Positions 19,083-27,304 of a stretch of DNA of 64,000 nt are shown in pieces. The notes below the pieces were generated by a model. That model made no database searches and was not told where the DNA came from. It saw only the letters and a program-made list of their open reading frames with translations. Origin of the DNA: Oxalobacteraceae bacterium UBA6018 (GTDB lineage: Bacteria; Pseudomonadota; Gammaproteobacteria; Burkholderiales; Burkholderiaceae_D). The DNA lies in assembly GCA_002428015.1 (NCBI GenBank), contig DIZW01000116.1, positions 10,022 to 74,021 of the forward strand. The letters are read 5' to 3'. The number at the start of each line of letters is the position of its first letter. Within the stretch, counting starts at the first letter, position 1. The translations under genes were made by a program, and so were the position numbers.

Positions 19083-20199
19083 ATGAAAAAAGCGTTGATC
19101 ACCGGGGTGACCGGCCAGGATGGTTCCTACCTGGCCGAGTTCCTGCTCGAGAAGGGCTACGAGGTGCATGGCATCAAGCGCCGCGCCTCCCAGTTCAATA
19201 CCGACCGCATCGACCACATCTACCAGGACCCGCACGCGCCCAATCCGCATTTTTTCCTGCATTACGGGGACCTGTCGGACACCTCCAACCTGACCCGCAT
19301 CCTGCAGCAGGTCCGTCCCGACGAGGTGTACAACCTGGGCGCGATGAGCCACGTGGCGGTGTCCTTCGAGTCGCCCGAGTACACGGCCGACGTGGACGGG
19401 GTGGGCACCCTGCGCCTGCTCGAGGCGATCCGCATCGCCGGGCTGGGCGCGACGACGCGCTTCTACCAGGCCTCCACCTCCGAGCTGTACGGCCTGGTCC
19501 AGGAAAGCCCGCAGCGCGAGAGCACGCCGTTCTACCCGCGCAGCCCCTACGCGGTGGCCAAGCTGTACGCCTACTGGATCACCGTTAATTACCGCGAGGC
19601 CTACGGCATGTACGCCTGCAACGGCATCCTGTTCAACCACGAGTCGCCGCGGCGCGGCGAGACCTTCGTCACGCGCAAGATCACGCGCGCGCTGGCCAAT
19701 ATCGCCCAGGGCCTGGAGCAGCAGCTCTACCTGGGCAACATGGACGCGCTGCGCGGACTGGGGCCATGCGCGCGACTACGTCGAGATGCAGTGGCTCATG
19801 CTGCAGCAGGACAAGCCGGAGGACTACGTGATCGCCACCGGGGTGCAGCATTCAGTGCGCCATTTCGTCGAGCTGGCCGCGGCCGAGCTGGGCATCACGA
19901 TCGCCTGGCAGGGCAGCGGCGTCGACGAGACCGGCGTCATCGCGGCCATCGAGGGCGACCGGGCCGCTGGCGCGCGCGTGGGCCAGACCATCGTCGCGGT
20001 CGACCCCAAGTATTTCCGTCCCACCGAGGTGGAGACCCTGCTGGGCGACCCGGGCAAGGCCCGCACCCAGCTCGGCTGGGTCCCGCGCACCACCCTGGCC
20101 GAACTGGTGCGCGAGATGGTCGCGCACGACCTCGACAAGGCGCGCCGGCACGCCTTGCTGAAATCCCATGGTTTTGATGTAGCTATTTCACTGGAGTAA
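19083..20199 (+). pseudogene. gmd: GDP-mannose 4,6-dehydratase with a +1 frameshift
   Basis: Converts GDP-mannose to GDP-4-keto-6-deoxymannose, first step of GDP-fucose synthesis. The N-terminal half is intact: TGVTGQDGSY at residues 8-17, the catalytic YPRSPYAVAK (YxxxK) and NHESPRRGETFVTRKI. After LYLGNMDALR the frame breaks: one extra G at about 19755-19756 changes GAC-TGG-GGC-CAT into another frame. The remainder (DWGHARDYVEMQWLM... to the end at 20199) continues correctly in the +1-shifted frame, giving about 371 residues in all if repaired. It is followed closely by fcl. Either a real inactivating mutation or an assembly error; both halves look otherwise conserved. Confidence 0.88.
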
Positions 20200-20201
20200 T
20201 T

Positions 20202-21167
20202 TTGAGAACTTCGCAGCCCCGTATTTTCGTCGCCGGCCACCGCGGCCTGGTCGGCTCGGCCATCGTGCGCGTGCTCAACGCCCAAGGCTTGACCAACATC
20301 GTCACCCGCACCCACGCCGAGCTGGAGCTGACCAACCAGGCCCAGGTGCGCGACTTCTTCGCCGCCGAGCACATCGACCAGGTCTACCTGGCCGCCGCCA
20401 AGGTGGGCGGCATCCACGCCAACAACACCTATCCGGCCGAGTTCATCTACGACAACATGATGGTGCAGGCCAACGTGGTGCACGAAGCCTGGCGCTGCGG
20501 GGTCAAGAAGCTGCTGTTCCTGGGCTCGTCCTGCATTTACCCGCGCATGGCCGAGCAGCCGATCCGCGAGGAATACCTGATGAGCGGCATCCTGGAGCCG
20601 ACCAACGAGCCCTACGCGATGGCCAAGATCGCCGGCATCAAGCTGTGCGAGAGCTACAACCGGCAGTACGGCACCGATTACCGCAGCGTGATGCCGACCA
20701 ATCTGTACGGTCCGGGCGACAACTACCACCCCGAGAACAGCCACGTGATCCCGGCCCTGATCCGGCGCTTCCACGAGGCCAAGCTCAAGGAGACGGCCGA
20801 GGTGCTGATCTGGGGCAGCGGCCGGCCCATGCGCGAATTCCTGTACGTCGACGACATGGCCGAGGCCAGCGTCTACGTGATGCAGCTGGACTTGAAGACC
20901 TACGGCGCCAACACCGACCCCATGCACTCGCACATCAATGTGGGCACCGGCCAGGACACCACCATCGGCGACCTGGCGCGCCTGGTGGGCAAGGTGGTCG
21001 GCTACGAGGGCAGGATCGAGTTCGACACCAGCAAGCCGGATGGCACCCCGCGCAAGCTGCTCGACGTGTCGAAACTGCACTCGCTGGGCTGGCGCGCCCA
21101 AATGCCGCTGGACCAGGGCCTGGAGCGTGCCTATCAGGCGTTTTTAGGCACTAATAAGCTCTATTGA
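20202..21167 (+). CDS. fcl: GDP-L-fucose synthase
   Basis: A 321-residue extended SDR that epimerises and reduces GDP-4-keto-6-deoxymannose to GDP-L-fucose with NADPH. Visible: the nucleotide-binding GHRGLVGSAI at residues 11-20, LGSSCIYPR, the catalytic Tyr-Lys pair in PYAMAKIAG, and the family motif NLYGPGDNYHPENSHVIPALI. The start is TTG at 20202, with CTGGAG 5 nt upstream. It depends on gmd for substrate, so the gmd frameshift matters for the whole pathway. Confidence 0.92.
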   Translation: MRTSQPRIFVAGHRGLVGSAIVRVLNAQGLTNIVTRTHAELELTNQAQVRDFFAAEHIDQVYLAAAKVGGIHANNTYPAEFIYDNMMVQANVVHEAWRCGVKKLLFLGSSCIYPRMAEQPIREEYLMSGILEPTNEPYAMAKIAGIKLCESYNRQYGTDYRSVMPTNLYGPGDNYHPENSHVIPALIRRFHEAKLKETAEVLIWGSGRPMREFLYVDDMAEASVYVMQLDLKTYGANTDPMHSHINVGTGQDTTIGDLARLVGKVVGYEGRIEFDTSKPDGTPRKLLDVSKLHSLGWRAQMPLDQGLERAYQAFLGTNKLY

Positions 21168-21220
21168 ATGTAGGAAAGATGCAGTAAGGCAGTACTCTGC
21201 CATTCGTACGCGCCGTTTTT

Positions 21221-21298
21221 TCGATGTGTGTAATAATTTCGACAAGCTGTTAGCTTTAAAGCAAGTATTGCTACGAGATTATGCTTCACACACATCGA
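21221..21298 (+). promoter_or_regulatory. epsD leader with long-range inverted repeat over the ribosome-binding site
   Basis: TCGATGTGTGT (21221-21231) is exactly complementary to ACACACATCGA (21288-21298), which abuts and partly covers the epsD Shine-Dalgarno GAGGA (21297-21301). The intervening 56 nt are AT-rich. In RNA this pairing would hide the translation start, so it may control epsD. An 11-bp match is unlikely to be trivial at this position, but function is inferred. Confidence 0.4.
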
Positions 21299-21305
21299 GG
21301 ATAAA

Positions 21306-22307
21306 TTGGACAATTTCATTCGGACGGGGCGTACGCTTCCCACCCACCCGCGCTGGCTGCGTGCCGCCCCCCTGGCGGTGATGGTGCTGGCGGCCGCCTT
21401 GAGCGGCTGCGGCGACAGGAATAAATCGGCCAAACCGGGCCAGGCCTTGGCCAGCGTCAATGGCGAGGAGATCACCGCCCTCCAGCTCAACGAGGAACTG
21501 CAGCGCGCCAACGTGCCGGCTGCCCAGCAGGACCGCGCCAGCAAGCAGCTGCTCGAGGCGCTGATCGACCGCCAGCTGCTCGAGAACGAGGCGCAGAAGG
21601 AAAAGATCGACCGCGACCCCAAGGTCATCCAGGCGATCGAGCGCGCCAAGGCGCTGATCGTGGCCCAGGCCTACATGCAGAAAAAGATCGGCAACATCGC
21701 CCGCCCCACGCCGGCCGAGATCGCCGACTATTACAATAAAAATCCCGAGTTCTTCGCCAACCGCAAGCAGTTCGACATGAAGCAGCTGGTCGTCGAGACC
21801 AAAGACCTCACCGACGAGCTCAAGCAGGTGGCCGATTCCACCCGCTCGCTCGACGACGTGGCCGCCTGGATGGATGCGCACAAGGTCAAATACCTGCGCA
21901 CCCAGGCCTCGCGCACCACCTCCGACCTGGCCCCCGACATGTCCGCCAAGCTCAAGAGCATGCCGCGCAACCAGCTGTTCGTCGTCAAGGAGGGCGATCG
22001 CAGCATGCTGGTGTCCATCGTCGAGGTGAAGGACAACCCGGCCTCGCTCGAGATGGCGGCCCCGCAGATCGAACGCTTCCTCGTCAACAAGCGCAACAAG
22101 GACGCGGCCGACGCCGAACTGGCGCGCCTGCGTGCCAGCGCCAAGATCGAATACCTGAACAAGGCGGCCGCCACCGCGGCGGCCGCGCCGCCGGCGCCCC
22201 TGGCAACCGCCGGCCAGGCGCCTGCGACCCCGGCCGCGCCTGCCGCAACTGCGGCGGCGCCGACCGACTCGGCCGCCGCCGCGCGCGGTGTGGCCGGGCT
22301 CAAGTAA
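21306..22307 (+). CDS. epsD: EpsD-family peptidyl-prolyl cis-trans isomerase, lipoprotein
   Basis: A 333-residue SurA/PrsA-like foldase. The N-terminus carries a lipoprotein signal with lipobox LSGC at about residues 34-37. The SurA-N-like helical region follows (VNGEEITALQLNEEL, QLLEALIDRQLLENEA), then a degenerate parvulin-type domain, and an Ala/Pro-rich C-terminal tail. EpsD in exosortase-linked EPS loci probably assists the outer-membrane export proteins. The start is TTG at 21306 with GAGGA upstream; starting later would remove the positive n-region of the signal. Confidence 0.85.
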   Translation: MDNFIRTGRTLPTHPRWLRAAPLAVMVLAAALSGCGDRNKSAKPGQALASVNGEEITALQLNEELQRANVPAAQQDRASKQLLEALIDRQLLENEAQKEKIDRDPKVIQAIERAKALIVAQAYMQKKIGNIARPTPAEIADYYNKNPEFFANRKQFDMKQLVVETKDLTDELKQVADSTRSLDDVAAWMDAHKVKYLRTQASRTTSDLAPDMSAKLKSMPRNQLFVVKEGDRSMLVSIVEVKDNPASLEMAAPQIERFLVNKRNKDAADAELARLRASAKIEYLNKAAATAAAAPPAPLATAGQAPATPAAPAATAAAPTDSAAAARGVAGLK

Positions 22308-22372
22308 GTGAAACAAGCGGAGCAAGTGAAACAAGCAAGCAAGTGAAGCAAACGAGCAAGTGAAGCGGGTAG
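22308..22372 (+). repeat. short imperfect direct repeats between epsD and epsE
   Basis: Four tandem imperfect copies of a CAAGTGAARCAAR-like unit, AAGTGAAACAAGCGGAGC, AAGTGAAACAAGCAAGC, AAGTGAAGCAAACGAGC, AAGTGAAGCGGG, of 17-18 nt. They begin at the epsD stop and contain no ORF. Confidence 0.6.
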
Positions 22373-22480
22373 GGCGCCATGCCGGCGCCCTGCCCAGCGA
22401 AATCGACACTGCGTGCGGTCAAGCCAGTTTGGCGTCAGCACCTTACCGTCTGTTTGAAACCGTCCTCTACAAAAGGTGAA

Positions 22481-23272
22481 ATGATGAAACGACTCCTGCA
22501 AGCCGTGATGGCCCTGATGTTGACCCTCCTGATGGGCGCCGGCATGGCGGCCGACCTGCCCCTCGGCCCTGGCGACATGGTCAAGGTCTCGGTCTACGGC
22601 AGTCCCGACATGACCACCGAAACCCGCGTCAGCGACGGCGGCAACATCACCTTCCCGCTGATCGGCCAGGTCGCCGTGGGCGGGCTGGCGCCGGCCGCCG
22701 CCGAAAGCAAGATCGCCAAGATGCTCGAGTCCGGCGGCTACGTCAAGAAGCCCCAGGTGAACCTGGTGGTCACGGCCGTGCAAAGCCAGCTGGTGTCGGT
22801 GATGGGCCAGGTCAACCGCCCGGGCCGCTTCCCGCTCGAAGGCAAGCGCAGCCTGATGGACTTGCTGGCCACGGCCGGCGGCATCTCCCAGGACGGCGGC
22901 GACACCGTCAGCCTGATCCGCAAGCGCGACGGCCGCATCACGCGCGAGGAAATCAACGTGATCGACATGGTGCGCGAGGGCGAGCTGGCCAAGGATTACC
23001 AGCTGGCCGGCGGCGACATGCTGTACGTCGAGCGCGCGCCCAAGTTCTACATCTATGGCGAAGTCCAGCGTCCGGGCGCCTTCCGCCTCGAGCGCGGCAT
23101 GAACGTCACCCAGGCCCTGTCGGCCGGCGGCGGGCTGTCGCCGCGCGGCACCGAGCGCGGCCTGATGATCAAGCGCCGCGATCCCCAGGGCCACATCCAG
23201 ACCATCAGCGCCAAGGCCGACGACCTGCTCCAGGTCGACGATGTGGTGTATGTCAAGGAAAGCTGGTTCTAA
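22481..23272 (+). CDS. epsE: polysaccharide export protein EpsE (Wza-like)
   Basis: A 263-residue exported protein. A signal peptide (KRLLQAVMALMLTLLMGAGMAA) precedes the polysaccharide export domain, with DLPLGPGDMVKVSVYGSPDMT and SDGGNITFPLIGQVAVGG as hallmarks. Two SLBB-like repeats follow (VSVMGQVNRPGRFPLEG and FYIYGEVQRPGAFRLERG). It should form or gate the periplasmic/outer-membrane EPS channel with EpsF. No lipobox Cys is seen, which fits the EpsE subfamily. ATG at 22481 follows AAAGGTG; ATG 22484 is equally possible. Confidence 0.9.
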   Translation: MMKRLLQAVMALMLTLLMGAGMAADLPLGPGDMVKVSVYGSPDMTTETRVSDGGNITFPLIGQVAVGGLAPAAAESKIAKMLESGGYVKKPQVNLVVTAVQSQLVSVMGQVNRPGRFPLEGKRSLMDLLATAGGISQDGGDTVSLIRKRDGRITREEINVIDMVREGELAKDYQLAGGDMLYVERAPKFYIYGEVQRPGAFRLERGMNVTQALSAGGGLSPRGTERGLMIKRRDPQGHIQTISAKADDLLQVDDVVYVKESWF

Positions 23273-23309
23273 GCTGGTTTCATTGTCGCGTCAGCGCGCG
23301 TACCCAGGG

Positions 23310-23326
23310 CCGCGCGCAGCGCGCGG
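23310..23326 (+). other. intercistronic hairpin between epsE and epsF
   Basis: CCGCGCG-CAG-CGCGCGG forms a perfect 7-bp stem. There is no T-tract, so it is more likely an mRNA stability or attenuating element than a terminator. Confidence 0.35.
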
Positions 23327-23350
23327 TTCGCTTCACAAGAGAGTTTGACC

Positions 23351-24760
23351 ATGAATTTTTCCCAATTCCTGCTGATTTTGCTTGCGCGTAAGCGCATCAT
23401 CCTCGCCACCCTGATCGTCACCGTCTCGCTGACCATGTTGGTGAGCATGATGATGCCCAAGACGTACAAGGCGACCGCCTCGGTGCTGCTCAACTACAAG
23501 GGCCAGGACCCGCTGACCGGCGTCATCATGCCGAGCCAGCTGCTGCCCGGCTACATGGCCACCCAGATCGACATCATCAGCAGCAGGAACGTGGCCGCGC
23601 GCGTGGTCGACTCGCTCAAGCTGGCCCAGAACCCGGCCGTGATCGCCCAGTTCAACGACGCCGCCGGCGGGCGCGGCACGGTGCGCGACTGGCTGGCCGA
23701 CCTGCTGCTCAAAAAACTCGACGTGGTCCCTTCGCGCGAGAGCAGCGTGGTGGAGATCAACTTCAAGGGCGCCGATCCGCAGTTCGTGGCGGCCGTGGCC
23801 AACGCCTTCGCCGAGGAATACCAGAAGCTGGCCATCGAACTGAAGTCCGATCCCATGAAGAAGGCGGCCTCCTACTTCAACGAGCAGACCAAGCTGCTAC
23901 GTGACAACCTCGAGTCGGCCCAGGCGCGCCTGTCCAAGTACCAGCAGGAGCATGGCATCGTCAGCGTCGACAACCGCCTCGACGTCGAGTCGAACCGCCT
24001 GAACGACCTGTCGGCCCAGCTGGTGGCGGCCCAGGGTCAGGCCATGGAAGCGGCCTCGCGCCAGAGCATGGCCGGCGGCAGCCGCGGCGCCGACTCGCCC
24101 GACGTCGCCTCCAGTCCGCTGGTGCAGAACCTCAAGGCCACCCTGGCCGGGGCCCAGAGCCATCTGGCCGAGATCGGCGGGCGGCTCGGGCATAACCATC
24201 CCCAGTACCTGTCCGCGAAGGCCGAGGCCGACAAGGTCCAGGCCAGCCTGAACGCGGCCATCCACAGCACCTCCAACAGCGTGGTCAACAATTCGCAGAT
24301 CCTGGCCCAGCGCGAGGCGGCCGTGCGCGCGGCGCTGGCGGCCCAGAAGACCAAGGTGCTTGAGATGAACCGCACCCGCGATGAGATGGGCGTGCTGATG
24401 AAGGACGTCGAGAGCGCCCAGCGCGCCTTCGACGCGGCCTCCCAGCGCTACGCCCAGACCAACATCGAAGGCCAGTCCGAGCAGTCCGACATTTCCGTGC
24501 TGAACCCGGCCAGCGCCCCCCTGGCCCCGTCCGGCCCGCGCGTGATGCTCAACACCATGCTGTCCATCTTCCTCGGCACCGTGCTGGGCCTGGGCTTCGC
24601 GCTGCTGGTCGAGATGATAGACCGCCGCGTGCGCTCCGAAAACGACCTGGTCGAAGTGCTGCAGATGCCGGTGTTCGGCGTGATCGACTGGAGCGCCCCG
24701 AAACGCCGCCGCTACAACGCCATCGCGTCGCTGCTGCCGCGCCGCCTGCGCCTGACCTAA
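23351..24760 (+). CDS. epsF: chain-length determinant protein EpsF (Wzz/polysaccharide co-polymerase)
   Basis: A 469-residue inner-membrane protein with TM1 near residues 15-38 (IILATLIVTVSLTMLVSMM) and TM2 near 398-420 (LNTMLSIFLGTVLGLGFALLV), enclosing a large periplasmic coiled-coil domain (roughly 170-370), the Wzz layout. The proline motif before TM2 reads NPASAPLAPSGPR, as in co-polymerases. It lacks the cytoplasmic kinase domain, supplied by the next gene. It controls polymer length and links polymerase to EpsE. The ATG at 23351 is preferred over TTG 23345 for spacing to AAGAGAG. Confidence 0.9.
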   Translation: MNFSQFLLILLARKRIILATLIVTVSLTMLVSMMMPKTYKATASVLLNYKGQDPLTGVIMPSQLLPGYMATQIDIISSRNVAARVVDSLKLAQNPAVIAQFNDAAGGRGTVRDWLADLLLKKLDVVPSRESSVVEINFKGADPQFVAAVANAFAEEYQKLAIELKSDPMKKAASYFNEQTKLLRDNLESAQARLSKYQQEHGIVSVDNRLDVESNRLNDLSAQLVAAQGQAMEAASRQSMAGGSRGADSPDVASSPLVQNLKATLAGAQSHLAEIGGRLGHNHPQYLSAKAEADKVQASLNAAIHSTSNSVVNNSQILAQREAAVRAALAAQKTKVLEMNRTRDEMGVLMKDVESAQRAFDAASQRYAQTNIEGQSEQSDISVLNPASAPLAPSGPRVMLNTMLSIFLGTVLGLGFALLVEMIDRRVRSENDLVEVLQMPVFGVIDWSAPKRRRYNAIASLLPRRLRLT

Positions 24761-24784
24761 CCGAACCGAACCTGAGAGAACACC

Positions 24785-25663
24785 ATGATGACGCAGACCG
24801 AACTGTCCATCGCTTCCGACAAGCTGCGCCGCGCCGATTCCAGTATTGGCGGCTTGCTGTTGGAGTCTGGAAAAATCACCCCCGAGAACGCCGAGCGCGT
24901 GCTGCGCATGCAGAAGGAACTGGGGATCCGCTTCGGCGAGGCGGCCCAACGCATGGGCCTCATCGACGAGTCCGACATCGCCCAGGTGCTGGCGCGCCAG
25001 TTCGACTATCCCTACCTGCGCCCGGGCGAGGGCAGCTGCTCGCCCCACCTGGTGGCCGCCTACGAGCCCTTCAGCCCGCAGGTGGAGACCCTGCGCGCCG
25101 TGCGCAGCCAGCTGATGCTGCGCTGGTTCGCGCGCGGGCGCAAGTCGCTGACCGTGGTCGGGGTGGGGCAGGGCGACGGCGCCAGCCTGTTCGCGGCCAA
25201 CCTGGCCGTCGTGTTCTCCCAGTTGGGCGAGGCCACCTTGCTGGTGGACGCCAACCTGCGCGCGCCGTCCCAGCACCAGATCTTCAACGTCAAGGGCCGC
25301 CAGGGCCTGTCGGACGTGCTGGCCGGGCGCGCCGACCTGGACGTGGTCGAGCACATCGACTCCTTCGTCGACCTATCCCTGCTGTGCGCCGGCACCCTGC
25401 CGCCCAATCCCCAGGAGCTGCTCAGCCGGAACAGCTTCGCCGGCCTCAACGGCCAGCTCGAGACCCGCTACGACGTCACCCTGTACGACGTGGCCGCCAG
25501 CACCAAGGGCCTGGACGCGCTGGTGCTGGCCGCGCGCACCGGCGGCGTGCTGATCGTGGCGCGCAAGAACAAGACCCACCTGGGCGACATCAACGCGCTG
25601 GCCGAGCAGGTCACGCAAAACGGCGCCCAGGTGGTCGGTTCGGTGCTGGTGGATTTCAAATAA
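24785..25663 (+). CDS. epsG: EpsG, chain-length determinant tyrosine kinase-like ATPase
   Basis: A 292-residue cytosolic BY-kinase-like partner of EpsF. Residues 18-80 resemble the MshEN/EspE N-terminal fold (GGLLLESGKITPENAERVL ... GEAAQRMGLIDE). The P-loop NTPase part begins near 105. The Walker A equivalent reads GVGQGDGASLFAAN, without the usual GKS/T Lys, while the Walker A' segment ATLLVDANLRAP is good. There is no C-terminal Tyr cluster. A relaxed Walker A is, to my recollection, seen in other EpsG proteins. It overlaps the exosortase start (TAATG). Confidence 0.85.
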   Translation: MMTQTELSIASDKLRRADSSIGGLLLESGKITPENAERVLRMQKELGIRFGEAAQRMGLIDESDIAQVLARQFDYPYLRPGEGSCSPHLVAAYEPFSPQVETLRAVRSQLMLRWFARGRKSLTVVGVGQGDGASLFAANLAVVFSQLGEATLLVDANLRAPSQHQIFNVKGRQGLSDVLAGRADLDVVEHIDSFVDLSLLCAGTLPPNPQELLSRNSFAGLNGQLETRYDVTLYDVAASTKGLDALVLAARTGGVLIVARKNKTHLGDINALAEQVTQNGAQVVGSVLVDFK

Positions 25664-27273
25664 TGGGCAGCTCCGCCAAGTCGTCCGCGCTGGCCGGCTG
25701 GCCCCGGCCGGGCGCCATCCCCACCTGGGCCCCGCTGGCGCTGGGCCTGCTGCTGATGTACCTGCCCAGCTTCTACGACATCTTCACCGGCCTGTGGGCC
25801 ACCGAGGAGCAGGCCCACGGGCCCATCATCCTCGGCATCGCCCTGTGGCTGATGTACCGCGGCTGGCCGCAGATGCTCGCCGCCAGCGAGGGCCAGCCCG
25901 GCAGCGCGCTCGGCTGGCCGCTGCTGCTGGTGAGCGTGTGCGCCTATTTCCTCGGCCGCTCCCAGGGCATCGCCATCTTCGAGATCGGCTCGTTCATCAC
26001 CACCGTGGCCAGCCTGCTGCTGCTCACGCGCGGCAGGCGCGCCCTGCGCGCGCTGTGGTTCCCGCTGTTCTTCATGCTGTTCATGCTGCCCTTGCCCGGC
26101 TCCCTGGTCGACGCGCTGACCCTGCCCATGAAGACGGCCGTCTCCATCGTCGTCGAGAAGGTGCTGTACGCGGTCGGCTACCCGATCTCGCGCACCGGCG
26201 TGATCCTGCAGATCGGCCAGTACCAGCTGCTCGTGGCCGACGCCTGCGCCGGCCTGCACACCCTGTTCACGCTCGAGGCCCTGGGCCTGCTGTACCTGAA
26301 CGTGGTGCGCCACAATTCGCTGTTTCGCAACGTCGCCCTGGCCATTCTGATCGTGCCGATCTCGTTCACCTCCAACGTCATCCGCGTCATGGTGCTCACC
26401 CTGATCACCTACCACCTGGGCGACGCGGCCGGGCAGGGCTTCCTGCACGGCTTCGCCGGCATGGTCCTGTTCGTCAGTGCCTTGCTCCTCATTATCGCCA
26501 CCGACTCGCTGCTGCGCGTGCGCGTGAGCGAGACGGCGCTGCCCCTGTTCGCGCGCGATCCGGCCGCCGGGCGCGACTTCGGCCTGCAAGCCTTCGGCCC
26601 GCTGCGGCGAACGGCCGTGGCCGGCGTGCTGATGGCCGCGGCCGTCGGCGCCACCGTGGCCCTCAAGCCGCAGAAGATGCTGGCCGACAGCGGCCCCAAG
26701 GTGGTGCTGGAGAACAGCGTGCCGCTCGCCTTCGGCGACTGGAAGCTGGACCCGGACGTGGGCGCCATGGTGCCGTCCGAGGTGCAGCAGGAGAAAATCC
26801 GCCTGATCTACAGCCAGACCCTGTCGCGCACCTACGTCAACAGCCGCGGCGAGCGCATCATGCTGGCCATCGCCTACGGCTCCAACCAAACCCAGCAGCT
26901 GCGCGCCCACCGCCAGGAGGTGTGCTACACGGCCCAGGGCTTCCAGGTCAGCGCCCTGCACAACGAGAACCTGCTGGTCGACGGCGTTGAGGTGCCCGTC
27001 ACGCGCATGGTGGCCGCCAACGGCGCCCGTGTCGAGCCCGTCACCTACTGGTTCACCATGGGTTCGAGCGTCGTGCGCAGCTACCTCGACCGCCAGCTCG
27101 TGCAGCTCAAGTACGCCCTGTCCGACTTCATCCCGGACGGCTATCTGTTCCGCGTCTCGAGCATCAATCCCGACGCCGGCGCCGCCTACCGCACCCAGGC
27201 CCAGTTCGTCGATTCCCTGATGAAGTCGCTCAGCCCCGCCGTGCGCGCCAAGCTGCTCGGCGGCCAGGCCTGA
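25663..27273 (+). CDS. xrtB: exosortase B fused to EpsI domain
   Basis: A 536-residue fusion. Residues 1-295 are an exosortase, a multi-pass membrane cysteine transpeptidase that processes PEP-CTERM proteins: catalytic Cys195 in DACAGLH, Arg241 in SNVIRVMVL and His262 in FLHGFAGM are all present in transmembrane context. From about 316 a further TM segment (AVAGVLMAAAVGATVAL) leads into an EpsI domain, with LAFGDWKLD, LAIAYGSNQ and HRQEVCYTAQGF (His416, Cys421). EpsI is usually a separate gene after xrtB. No internal stop or clear restart occurs. The 50209 gene is the only PEP-CTERM substrate in this window. Confidence 0.9.
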   Translation: MGSSAKSSALAGWPRPGAIPTWAPLALGLLLMYLPSFYDIFTGLWATEEQAHGPIILGIALWLMYRGWPQMLAASEGQPGSALGWPLLLVSVCAYFLGRSQGIAIFEIGSFITTVASLLLLTRGRRALRALWFPLFFMLFMLPLPGSLVDALTLPMKTAVSIVVEKVLYAVGYPISRTGVILQIGQYQLLVADACAGLHTLFTLEALGLLYLNVVRHNSLFRNVALAILIVPISFTSNVIRVMVLTLITYHLGDAAGQGFLHGFAGMVLFVSALLLIIATDSLLRVRVSETALPLFARDPAAGRDFGLQAFGPLRRTAVAGVLMAAAVGATVALKPQKMLADSGPKVVLENSVPLAFGDWKLDPDVGAMVPSEVQQEKIRLIYSQTLSRTYVNSRGERIMLAIAYGSNQTQQLRAHRQEVCYTAQGFQVSALHNENLLVDGVEVPVTRMVAANGARVEPVTYWFTMGSSVVRSYLDRQLVQLKYALSDFIPDGYLFRVSSINPDAGAAYRTQAQFVDSLMKSLSPAVRAKLLGGQA

Positions 27274-27304
27274 TGCGCGCCGCCCGCGTCCACGAGGTGT
27301 CCAC

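Noticed and set aside
22308..22372. CRISPR-like repeat array
   Set aside because: Repeats are short, contiguous and without spacers; no cas gene is in the window.
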